In this document: positions 16,135 to 24,145 of the stretch, piece after piece
How the letters are laid out: each line of letters opens with the position of its first letter
How positions within the stretch are numbered: the first letter of the stretch is position 1
Assembly (NCBI GenBank): GCA_963785245.1
Contig: CAWAUO010000006.1
Span: forward strand, 1 to 64,000
Length of the DNA: 64,000 bases
Source of the DNA: JAHEEL01 sp963785245
GTDB taxonomy: Bacteria > Actinomycetota > Acidimicrobiia > Spongiisociales > UBA5794
Direction: 5' to 3'
Translations under genes and position numbers: made by a program
The notes under the pieces: model-generated
Databases searched by the model: none
What the model was told of the DNA's origin: nothing
What the model saw: the letters and a program-made list of their open reading frames with translations, nothing else

Positions 16135-17678
16135 GACGACACCTCCTCATCCCCATCGAACTCGGCAACATCCACCGCGGGGAGCGCGCCGACCGCGGCC
16201 GAATCGTCGCCTGCTCCAGGAACGTCAAGCACGAATCGGTCGCTAATCGGATTGAGTCGCCGATCTCTGGAAGCCAGGAGTTGGTTCAAACCATCGGCGA
16301 GGGAGGGATTCCGGCTCGCGACCGCCCCCGCCATGTCTGCATCGATGCGCACGACCTCGCAGTCGCTCACGGCCACGACCGCTTGCGACGCTCCCTTGTT
16401 CCTCGACCGGCTCACGACGCCGAATACGTCACCGTTCGAGATGTCGATATGGGTACTCGGATCGCTCGGGACCTCGATCCGTGCCCGGCCGGACCACAGC
16501 ACATAGATCTCGCGGCTGACCACTCCTGCCGGAAGGATCGTCTCACGGCGTCGGAACCGCTCGGGAACGGCGGCCTCGGCTAGTTCGGTGATGTCCCGCT
16601 CGCTGAGCTCCGAGAAGATCGAGGCACGGCGAATTCGCTTCCCCAGTTGCTCCACGGTGAGGGCGGCGTCAGCCGCCTCCTGAATGGGATCGTGGTGGTA
16701 CAAATCGAACGCGGGACTCGGCAGCGGCACTTCCATCCGATGCGACTGGTACCAGACCAGAGCTCCGAAGTCGCTCTTCACCCGAGGCGAGATCGTGTAG
16801 TCGTCAATCCACATCTGGACGTCGTAGCCCATCAGCGGATCGTCGATCTGGACCACCCGAACCTGCGGTGGTGGGTCTTCGAGGACCCCCTCCGTGGCGC
16901 GGGCGGCCGCAAGCAGCATGTCGATCGCATTCGATGGCGGGTTCGAGTACGCCACCTGGAGGCTCACCACCACACGGTGCAGCCCTCCGGGCTGGTCGAA
17001 GTTCACAAGGGTCGCACCGGCGAGTGTGCTGTTCGGGATGACGATGAGGTCGCCATTGCGATCCTGGATTCGTGACGACCGCCAGTTCGTATCGACGACG
17101 CGCCCCTCGATGTCGTTGACCTCGATCCAATCCCCGGGTTGGAAAGGCCGGTCACCGAGCAAGGTAAACCCGGAGGCGAGGCCGCTCAACGTGTCCTGCA
17201 AGGCGAGGGAAACGACCAGCGACGTGACACCGAGCGCTGCAAAGAGTCCTGTGAGATCGACGTTCCAGACCGAGGAGAACAACAGCCACCCGGCCACCAG
17301 CAGGACGATCAGGCGGGGCACCATCATGAAGAGTTGCGGAACGCTCCGTGCGCCGGGAATCTTCGATCGCTCCGCAGCCTGCGCGGTGAAGAAGCGAAGA
17401 ACTTGCAGGACGGCCGCTGTTGACGCGATCAAGAACGCGGTCGCGATCGTCCGAGCCAGGATGTTGTCGTCCGCCGCGTTGAAGATGAGGACGACAAGAA
17501 TCCAGAGCGCCGCGAGTGGCAACACCCAGTTTCGGACCGTCGCAACCGGTTTCTCGAGCAGCGATCCACGCTGGCGCAGACGCTCCTGCACTTCCCCAGC
17601 ACCGATAATCAACACCGGAAGGAGCACGATCAGGACGCCCGCCCAGATCGTCTCGCCCCCGGTTAGAAGAGAAGTCAT
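16131..17678 (-). CDS. MscS-type channel with C-terminal cNMP-binding-like domain
   Basis: Start ATG 17678 (GGAGGG upstream, ATGA overlap with the preceding gene). 515 residues: four or so N-terminal membrane helices, the MscS core at about 130-300 including the pore-lining helix (ALQDTLSGLASGFTLL) and beta domain (GDWIEVNDIEGRVVDTNWR), then a cyclic-nucleotide-binding fold at about 365-485. The layout is that of the bacterial cyclic nucleotide gated (bCNG) branch of the MscS family. The phosphate-binding cassette is poor: FGE reads FGV and the Arg-Ala/Ser pair reads GASQAV. It sits between two cyclase-like sensors, so it is likely gated by them or by another ligand. Confidence 0.85.
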   Translation of the reverse strand: MTSLLTGGETIWAGVLIVLLPVLIIGAGEVQERLRQRGSLLEKPVATVRNWVLPLAALWILVVLIFNAADDNILARTIATAFLIASTAAVLQVLRFFTAQAAERSKIPGARSVPQLFMMVPRLIVLLVAGWLLFSSVWNVDLTGLFAALGVTSLVVSLALQDTLSGLASGFTLLGDRPFQPGDWIEVNDIEGRVVDTNWRSSRIQDRNGDLIVIPNSTLAGATLVNFDQPGGLHRVVVSLQVAYSNPPSNAIDMLLAAARATEGVLEDPPPQVRVVQIDDPLMGYDVQMWIDDYTISPRVKSDFGALVWYQSHRMEVPLPSPAFDLYHHDPIQEAADAALTVEQLGKRIRRASIFSELSERDITELAEAAVPERFRRRETILPAGVVSREIYVLWSGRARIEVPSDPSTHIDISNGDVFGVVSRSRNKGASQAVVAVSDCEVVRIDADMAGAVASRNPSLADGLNQLLASRDRRLNPISDRFVLDVPGAGDDSAAVGALPAVDVAEFDGDEEVSS

Positions 17679-19862
17679 GCTTGGGACCCTCCGTCGAGAT
17701 CGGCGGATCTGGCAACCCACGCCGACACCTGATCCGAACCGAACGCCGCGAGACGATCGCCACCGGGCAGACGATCACGGATCTCGTCGGTGACCAGGAT
17801 CTGCCCGTCGCCCGCAAGACCGGCGAGAACCACAGCCTGTTCGGCCGTCTCTCCCCACAGGTCGTAGATGAGCCGGGCGTTGCCGATGAGCCCCACGGTG
17901 ACCGGACCGGCATCAATCCCGCCCGAAACGTCGAGATCAAGATCATTGTCGTCGGCCAGTCGGCGGATTTCCGCACGAACCTCGAACGCAAATCGGGCTG
18001 AACGGGGAGCGTGGTCGAGGTATGGAGTCTCCACGCCGCAGACCGCGAAATACGTGTCGCCCATGACCTTGACCCGCTCGAGGCCCGAGACGCTGGCAAT
18101 CTCATCGGTCATGTCGACGATGGAATGCATCAGGTCGCGGTTGGCTGCCGCATCGCGCGGTACGGAAGATCTCGTCGAGACCATCGAGGGTGAGCACGAC
18201 GACACTGGCGTGAGGAACGGTCTCCACCAACTGGCGATCCCCGCCTACGACCGCGTCGGCGACGGCCGGGGGCAGGAGGGCCAAGAGAACGCTCATCTTC
18301 TTCGAGAGGGCCTCTGACACGGCCTTCTTCCGGCTCGAGAGATCGTCGACCATCGCACGCAAGTGGCTTGCGAGAACGCGGAATTCCCGTGCTCCGCTCG
18401 ACGGCACCGTGGTGTGCTCGTCACCGTCCCGGATGCGGACCAATGCGGACGACATCGCTCGAAGCGGATTCACAAATGAACTCGCCCAGGCCACGGCAAA
18501 GAACGTCAGGGCAATCACGATCACCGTCGTCAGGAGGAGGTTGCCGCGCACGTATTCGTTGACCGGCGCGTCGACCGTGGCCCGGTCCTGTTGCACGAGG
18601 ATGGCCCACCGGAAGGATTCGGAGTCAACCGACTGGTACGCCGTGTACACCGCTTCACCGAGGTAGCTCGTGTCCGCAACGAATCCGGACTCGCCCCGCA
18701 GCGCAGCGCGAACCGCCGGGCTGTCGACATCCTGGAAGAGAACCGTCGTATTGAGCGCGGCCATCTGATTCTGCTCCACAGCGGTTGCGGCATCGATCTC
18801 GTCGACACGAGCGAGGTAGGCCTCGGGGTCTTCGAGAAACGCTCGGGAGTCCGACCGCATGCGCGCATCGGATCCGACCAGGTAGATCTCGCCGGTCTCA
18901 CCGAGGCGGCCGGCCCTCCAATCGCGTGCCATGATCTCGTTGATGGCGTCGTCGGAGAGGCTGGCGGCCAGTATACCGACGAGGGTATCGCCGTCGAAGA
19001 GCGGGGTCGCGGCGAAAGCTGTCGGAAGGTCGAAAGCAGGCGTGTACGTCGTGAAGTCGACGCCGTTCACCGTCGCGGCCTCGGCTGTAGCGGCAGTCCG
19101 CTTCACAAGGTTGGCAAGCGCCCTCCCGCTGTGGGGTCCACTCTCGAGGCTCGTGCCAAAATCGATCCTCTTGTCGGTCGAGTAGACGACGGTGTAGTTC
19201 TCCGGTTCGATCAGGTAGAGATCCGCGAAGCCGAGGCGGTCGGCGTTTGCGCGGAAGCGCGGGTGCAGCCTCTTGTGGACTTCGGTCCACGCACTGCCGT
19301 CTTCGGCGTCGGTCAACAGCCGTTTCTCGTCGATTGCAAGCGGGCTCCTGGCGATGTAGGCCGCCTGGAGGTACACCGCTGCTGGATTGAGCCCCGAGGA
19401 GACGTCGAGGACATCCACCGGGACTCCGCGAACCTCCTCAAGGATTGGCACAAACTCGTCGAGGTAGAACGCGCCGAGTTCGGATCGCTCGGCATCAAGA
19501 TCGTCGTAGGTGAGTTGATCGAGTTCGTCGAAGCCCGCAGCGAACTCCTGCACCCCGTCGATTGACATCGGGCCGGAGCCCATGGCTTCGAGCGCCGATA
19601 CGACCTGCCCGAGGTAGGCATCGATCTCGACGGCTCTGGCCCCGACCGTGGACGTCAGGCGCTCGTGGAGGAGTTCCTCGCCATCGCTCCCGGAACCCGC
19701 GACGGCGATGACGACCGAGCCGACAAGCGAGACGACGCTCACGACGAGGATCCCGATCGCCAAACGCGTGGCAACCGACGTGTGGCGCGCCAGCCACCCG
19801 CCCTTGCCCGTCTTCGAATCCTCAGCCCGTTCCGGCTGACCAATCACGGTACCATCGGTCAC
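17675..19862 (-). CDS. Membrane sensor with cyclase-like domain (one-base frameshift)
   Basis: Two frames, 18102-19862 and 17675-18205, join into one sensor like its neighbour: membrane helix (about 33-55), dCache-like sensor, second helix (about 425-450), HAMP, cyclase domain. The frame changes near 18155-18165, just after VVVLTLDGLDEIF, and resumes as DAAANRDLMHSIVDM. Unlike the partner at 13978, both metal Asp positions are kept (LTLDGLDEI and KVMGDTYFAVCG), as are the ATP-specifying Lys and Asp, but the Asn-Arg pair is lost (LWGETAEQAVVL). First gene of the operon; its stop overlaps the channel start. The shift is a sequencing error or recent mutation. Confidence 0.75.
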
Positions 19863-19933
19863 GGCACGGAGGTTAGCCGCGGTCGATGTCGTGGTCTCTC
19901 GACATTCGAGATACCGAGGAGCGGGAGGCCGGT

Positions 19934-20518
19934 CTAGCCCTCTGCGAGCGCGACGGCCAGCGCCTGGAGCGCCCTGGCGCGGTGCGACATCCGATTCTTC
20001 TGATCGTCCGACATCTCGGCATAGGTTCGATCTCCGACGGCGAATACCGGGTCGTAGCCGAATCCGCGGTCACCCCTGCGGATGTCGGTGATCGTTCCTT
20101 CGACAAACCCCTCAACGACGATGGGATCGGACCCGGGGACGACAAAGGCAATCGCCGTTCGGAACCGGGCCGCCCGGTCGTCGACTCCTTCGAGATCTGA
20201 CAGGAGACGATCCACGTTCTGGTCGTAGGTTGCGTCGGGACCCGCAAAACGGGCGCTGAACACGCCGGGTCGCCCACCGAGCGCGTCGACCTCGAGCCCG
20301 GTGTCGTCGGCCAGCGAGGGAAGACCGGTCGCCTCCGCCACCGCTACCGCCTTGAGGAGCGCATTGCCCTCGAGGGTTGGCTCGGTCTCGGCGACGTCGG
20401 GCCAGTCGAGTCCGCGCACGATCTCCCACGGATGGTCCATCGCGTCCAGAACCGCCTCGACTTCGCTGATCTTGTGCGGGTTCTTCGAGGCCACCACGAC
20501 ACGCCGGGGACTGCTCAT
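19934..20518 (-). CDS. rdgB: dITP/XTP pyrophosphatase (RdgB/HAM1)
   Basis: A 194-residue non-canonical purine NTP pyrophosphatase, which removes ITP, dITP and XTP from the nucleotide pool. Signatures: N-terminal VVASKNPHKISE, LADDTGLEVDALGG (catalytic Asp), GVFSARFAG, FGYDPVF and the C-terminal SHRARALQAL. Length is typical. It directly follows rph (the coding regions touch), the standard actinobacterial pair. Confidence 0.95.
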   Translation of the reverse strand: MSSPRRVVVASKNPHKISEVEAVLDAMDHPWEIVRGLDWPDVAETEPTLEGNALLKAVAVAEATGLPSLADDTGLEVDALGGRPGVFSARFAGPDATYDQNVDRLLSDLEGVDDRAARFRTAIAFVVPGSDPIVVEGFVEGTITDIRRGDRGFGYDPVFAVGDRTYAEMSDDQKNRMSHRARALQALAVALAEG

Positions 20519-21219
20519 CAGGCCCTCGTGGTGCGCTGCTCGGCGACGAGTTCGGCGATGCCCTTGGTAGCAAGATCGAGCATGCGGTCGAGTTGGTCCC
20601 GGTCGAACGGATCGCCCTCGGCGGTGCCCTGGACTTCGACGATCTTCCCGGATCCGGTCATGACCACGTTGGCGTCGACGTCTGCATTCACGTCTTCGGT
20701 GTACTCGAGGTCGAGCAATGCGTCGTCACCAATCAGTCCAACCGAGATCGCCGCAATGTGATCGGTCAGCGGAGACGCTTCGAGTTTGCCGACTTTGATG
20801 CGTTGATCGAAGGCATCGGCGAGCGCAATCCAGGCCCCGGTGATCGATGCCGTTCTCGTACCCCCGTCGGCTTGGAGCACGTCGCAATCGACCCGCACCG
20901 TGAGCGGCCCCATGGCCTTCGTGTCGACGACGGCCCGCAGCGAGCGGCCGATGAGGCGTTGGATCTCCTTGGTACGGCCACCCTCGATGGCGCTCCGTCG
21001 CACACGTTGTGGGCTGGATCCGGGCAGCATCGCGTACTCGGCGGTCACCCACCCCTTGCCGGAGTCCCGCATCCATCGGGGCACGTCCTCCTCGAAGGCC
21101 GCGGTACACAGCACGCGGGTCTTGCCCATTTCGATCAGCACCGAGCCCGGTGTCATCTCCGTGTAGCCCCGCGTGATGCGCACGGGCCGTAGGGCATCGA
21201 GTGGTCGGTCGGTTCTCAT
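20518..21219 (-). CDS. rph: Ribonuclease PH
   Basis: A 233-residue phosphorolytic 3'-5' exoribonuclease that trims tRNA 3' ends. Motifs include the N-terminal LDALRPVRITRGYTEMTPGS, FEEDVPRWM, IQRLIGRSLRAVVD, the phosphate-binding DVLQADGGTRTASITG and a C-terminal Lys/Glu-rich segment. Its start overlaps the stop of the MBL hydrolase. The order MBL - rph - rdgB is the same as Rv1339 - rphA - Rv1341 in mycobacteria. Confidence 0.96.
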   Translation of the reverse strand: MRTDRPLDALRPVRITRGYTEMTPGSVLIEMGKTRVLCTAAFEEDVPRWMRDSGKGWVTAEYAMLPGSSPQRVRRSAIEGGRTKEIQRLIGRSLRAVVDTKAMGPLTVRVDCDVLQADGGTRTASITGAWIALADAFDQRIKVGKLEASPLTDHIAAISVGLIGDDALLDLEYTEDVNADVDANVVMTGSGKIVEVQGTAEGDPFDRDQLDRMLDLATKGIAELVAEQRTTRA

Positions 21220-21980
21220 GGTTGTTCTCCGATGATGAAGCGGACCCGAGGCAAGGCCGGGTTGATTGCGCCGTCGAACGCAGCCACCGCCTCCGCCCGC
21301 AGTTGTGCCGGGTCGGCACCGGCGGCGAAGTGGGTGAGGATGAGCGTCGAGACACCCGCCTCGGTCGCGATCCCGCCGGCTTCTCCGGCGGTGAGATGGT
21401 ACGGGTAGGTGTGTTCATCTCGCTCTCCCGCGATCGTGGCTTCGCACAGGAGCACGTCTGCGCCGGTCGCGAGAGCGGCGAGGTCCGATCCCGGACCGGT
21501 GTCACCCGAATACACGAGCGAGCCGTCCGGAGTGTCGAACCGCGTGACGAGTGCCGGGACCGGATGGACCGCCCGACCGAAACGGACGGAGATATGGCCG
21601 ACAGCCACCTCGGTTCCGCCGTCCACCTCGATCAGGTCGAGGACCGTGTGGAACACGTGCTCCTCCCCTGCTCGAGCGAAGGCCGACAGATGGTCCGAGG
21701 CCCCGGGTGGCAGGTACACCGGCACCGGCACGGTTCCGGACGGACCGAACGCGAGGTAGCCGTAAAGGCCGAAGATGTCGGAACAGTGGTCGACATGGAT
21801 GTGGCTGAGTACCACGGCGTCGAGGGTCCCGGGATCGATGAAGCTCGCCAGTTCCATGAACGTTCCGGTGCCGGCGTCGACCCAGATCGACGCTTCGCCG
21901 CTCTCCAGGAGATAGCCGGACGCCGGATTCTTCCGGGTCGGCGATCCTCCAGCGGAACCGAGCACGGTGAGCGCGGTCAT
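21216..21980 (-). CDS. MBL-fold hydrolase, Rv1339-like (possible cAMP phosphodiesterase)
   Basis: Start is ATG 21980, overlapping the preceding stop; the longer frame to 22436 is not coding. The 254-residue metallo-beta-lactamase-fold protein has SHIHVDHCSD (metal site), VYSGDTG and a late TH. N-terminal LTVLGSAGGSPTRKNPASGYLL and the neighbours rph and rdgB identify it as the Rv1339 type, reported in mycobacteria to hydrolyse cAMP. That is noteworthy because a cyclase-like operon lies just downstream on the same strand. Activity here is inference; ribonuclease Z-like hydrolase is the conservative name. Confidence 0.8.
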   Translation of the reverse strand: MTALTVLGSAGGSPTRKNPASGYLLESGEASIWVDAGTGTFMELASFIDPGTLDAVVLSHIHVDHCSDIFGLYGYLAFGPSGTVPVPVYLPPGASDHLSAFARAGEEHVFHTVLDLIEVDGGTEVAVGHISVRFGRAVHPVPALVTRFDTPDGSLVYSGDTGPGSDLAALATGADVLLCEATIAGERDEHTYPYHLTAGEAGGIATEAGVSTLILTHFAAGADPAQLRAEAVAAFDGAINPALPRVRFIIGEQP

Positions 21981-22237
21981 GCGAACACCGTCAGGGCGAC
22001 GATCCAGCACACGGCGACGAACGTCCCTGCGACGAGTGGCGCCCACAATCTGTCCTGGAAGACCATCCAGGACCAGATCGTCGATGCGATCCAGACGGCA
22101 CCGAGGACCGCAACCATCCACCAGGGGGCCACCAACAACGAGGCCAGGATGAAGAAGAGCGCCGTCGCTTGCAGGCCTCCGCCGACGATGGCGAACAGTT
22201 GGCGGTACGCCTCGGGGTTGTGCTCGTCCGACGACAT
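21977..22237 (-). CDS. Small membrane protein
   Basis: An 86-residue protein with two to three membrane helices (QATALFFILASLLVAPWWMV, AVLGAVWIASTIWSWMVF, PLVAGTFVAVCWIVALTVF). Its stop overlaps the MBL start (ATGA), so the two are co-translated. No family recognised. Confidence 0.7.
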   Translation of the reverse strand: MSSDEHNPEAYRQLFAIVGGGLQATALFFILASLLVAPWWMVAVLGAVWIASTIWSWMVFQDRLWAPLVAGTFVAVCWIVALTVFA

Positions 22238-22246
22238 TCGGCGAGA

Positions 22247-22849
22247 CTACCGCTGCTTGATCTCGACGGCCGTTGCAGCGCCGTCTGCGTAGCGATAGGC
22301 CCGCACAACGAACCGGCCGGCTTCGACGCCCACGATCAGGTTCGCCCAATCGGGATCTCCACCGCCTGCGAGGTCTTCGGTCGACGGAATCGGCGCACTC
22401 GACGGATGCGAATGGAACACGCCGGATATCGCCCATCCCCGACCTTCGGCGTCACGCACTGCCGCGAAGTGCTCCGCTGGATCGAGCGTGAACCGGTCGG
22501 GAGCGTGTTCGGTGTTGGTGAGCGCGTAGACCTTGGTGACGACCCCGCCATTGGAAGCCACGAGTCCACAGGCCTCGTTCGGCGCACACGCCCCGGCATG
22601 CGCAACCATCTCCTCGATGGCTTCCGTCGGCACGATCACGGCGTCGAGGTCGAGAATCTCGTGGGCCGCGACCAGGTCTGAATCTGCGACCACCACGCGG
22701 ACACCGTACCGGGAGTAGAACCCGGGGTTGAGGCCGCCCTCGTCGTCAGCAATCACGAGGGCAACGACCCCCTCGGATGCGAGCCGCGCCCGAACGATCT
22801 CGGCATCAGAACGGATCGCGTAGACGGCGACGGTCGCGAGATCGCTCAT
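22247..22849 (-). CDS. JAMM/Mov34 metallopeptidase with N-terminal DUF2007 domain
   Basis: Start is ATG 22849. The 200-residue product fuses a DUF2007-like domain (about 5-70: VAVYAIRSDAEIVRARLASEG ... VVVADSDLVAAHEIL) to an MPN/JAMM domain (about 75-200) with the complete zinc-protease motif: Glu in PNEACGLV, HSHP, then PS and Asp in PIPSTED. Mycobacterial Mec, at a similar locus, removes cysteine from the sulfur carrier CysO; no CysO or CysM gene is present here, so the substrate may differ. It lies 9 bp upstream of the small membrane protein gene. Confidence 0.8.
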   Translation of the reverse strand: MSDLATVAVYAIRSDAEIVRARLASEGVVALVIADDEGGLNPGFYSRYGVRVVVADSDLVAAHEILDLDAVIVPTEAIEEMVAHAGACAPNEACGLVASNGGVVTKVYALTNTEHAPDRFTLDPAEHFAAVRDAEGRGWAISGVFHSHPSSAPIPSTEDLAGGGDPDWANLIVGVEAGRFVVRAYRYADGAATAVEIKQR

Positions 22850-22868
22850 GTGATCGAGAGAGCCACAG

Positions 22869-23636
22869 CTACGTCGACCTCTTGGCAACCGCGCGCACGG
22901 CAGCGGCGATCGACCGATCACCCTGAACCGTGAGATCGCCGAGTCCGGTCCTCCCCCACAGCCAGCAGTCCATCGCCTCGGCGGAACCGGAGACAACGGT
23001 CCTGAACAATTCGCCGGAATCCACGACCTCGAGCACGGGCATGTCGACGTAGTCCTTCCCCGAACGCGGCGATGTCCCGGAGAGCAGCCCGAGCTTCACC
23101 GTCCACGACCGGCCGGGGACTTCGAGACGGGCGACGCGGTCCGTCAACTCGACCGTTCCCCACGACGGCCGGCCGGATGCGACTCGTGTGAGAACCTCGT
23201 CCACGCCGTCAGATGCGAGGGCCTGATCGATGCCGGAAGCGAGGCCGTGGGCTTGCTCGCCGTCGATGCGGTGGATGAGCGACTCGTGCGCGAGTCTGCG
23301 ATACCAGAACCCGACCGTCTGGTCCGGCGGGTAGAACGTCCAGATCGGCTCGGTCGGGTCATGAGCCGACAGAACCTCGATGAGGTGCCCGGCCGACTCG
23401 TCGAACCACTCCACGAGATCCTCATCGGGAGCGTCCACGCGGTCGGGCTGACCGTCGGTCCGGCCTTCATCCACGATTGCGGCCTTCTGCGCATACACCC
23501 CTCCGACGTGGCCGATGAGATCGCGTACGGTCCAGCCCGGACAACACGGCACGGCGGGTTCGAGTCCCAGGCGCCCCATCTCGGAAAGCCGGGCCGCATC
23601 GGCGCTGATGTGTTCGAGGTAGGTTGCCCAATCCAT
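22869..23636 (-). CDS. Mycothiol-dependent/maleylpyruvate isomerase-family protein (DinB fold)
   Basis: ATG 23636 gives 255 residues. The N-terminal half is a DinB-like four-helix bundle with VPCCPGWTVRDLIGHVGG and a later H-x3-H (RRLAHESLIHRIDGEQA), the metal-binding pattern of the TIGR03083 actinobacterial family; the C-terminal half resembles the sterol-carrier-like MDMPI_C domain. Members use mycothiol as a cofactor, which supports an actinobacterial host. The exact substrate is unknown. Confidence 0.8.
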   Translation of the reverse strand: MDWATYLEHISADAARLSEMGRLGLEPAVPCCPGWTVRDLIGHVGGVYAQKAAIVDEGRTDGQPDRVDAPDEDLVEWFDESAGHLIEVLSAHDPTEPIWTFYPPDQTVGFWYRRLAHESLIHRIDGEQAHGLASGIDQALASDGVDEVLTRVASGRPSWGTVELTDRVARLEVPGRSWTVKLGLLSGTSPRSGKDYVDMPVLEVVDSGELFRTVVSGSAEAMDCWLWGRTGLGDLTVQGDRSIAAAVRAVAKRST

Positions 23637-23646
23637 GGTGTTGACC

Positions 23647-23772
23647 CTACAGGCTCCAGAGGATCTCAACCGGTGTCCCGAGGCAGACCCAGTCGTGTCG
23701 GTCGTCGGTGGCAAGCAGCCGACCGTTCGGTTGAGCGTTGGGGGCGCAGACCGGACAATACGTGCCGCTCAT
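23647..23772 (-). CDS. Small Cys-containing protein (41 aa)
   Basis: A short frame ten bases upstream of the DinB-family gene, on the same strand. It begins MSGTYCPVCAPNAQPNGRLL and ends with HDWVCLGTPVEILWSL. CPVC plus a later Cys looks like part of a zinc ribbon. The ribosome binding site is weak, so evidence is composition, the CxxC motif and location. Confidence 0.4.
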   Translation of the reverse strand: MSGTYCPVCAPNAQPNGRLLATDDRHDWVCLGTPVEILWSL

Positions 23773-24083
23773 GGTCCGTCGGGCATGTGGAAACCCGGAG
23801 ACACTTCAGCGAGGATCTCGCCGCCGCGGGAGGACCAGCCCACGGGTCTCCGGGTATCGGTGGTCCGAGTTGGAGTCGCTACCTACCTCTTCCGAGGAAC
23901 AGCCACTCCTTTCGTACGGTGCGGCCGTTAGCGCTCGGCCACCTCCAGGGTCCTGTACAAACATTCACTCAAGTTGGACCACCTCCCTTCTCTGGTCCTC
24001 GGATTCTTGCACACAAATCGAGTTTTGGAAACGAGATTTGAAGTTTGACGCCGCGTTGGCCTGGATCGTCTCCCCGAGCGCGT
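23773..24083. other. Intergenic region with strong secondary structure
   Basis: No gene is supported in these 311 bp. At 23872-23909 a long hairpin can form: GGAGTCGCT pairs with AGCCACTCC (mismatch at the C-C position) and CCTC pairs with GAGG inside. G/C-rich segments on both sides can also pair. It may be a 5' leader or small RNA of the leftward genes; I recognise no known riboswitch class. Confidence 0.35.
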
Positions 24084-24123
24084 CGAAAGGGGCCGCCTGC
24101 ATCGCTGCCGGCCACCCCTTTCG
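24084..24123 (-). terminator. Terminator of the PLP/carbamate-kinase operon
   Basis: CGAAAGGGGCCG and CGGCCACCCCTTTCG form an inverted repeat with one small bulge, about 22 bp after the stop of the fold-type II PLP enzyme on the reverse strand. Confidence 0.6.
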
Positions 24124-24145
24124 AGTGTTCGCTCTTGGGCGGTCG

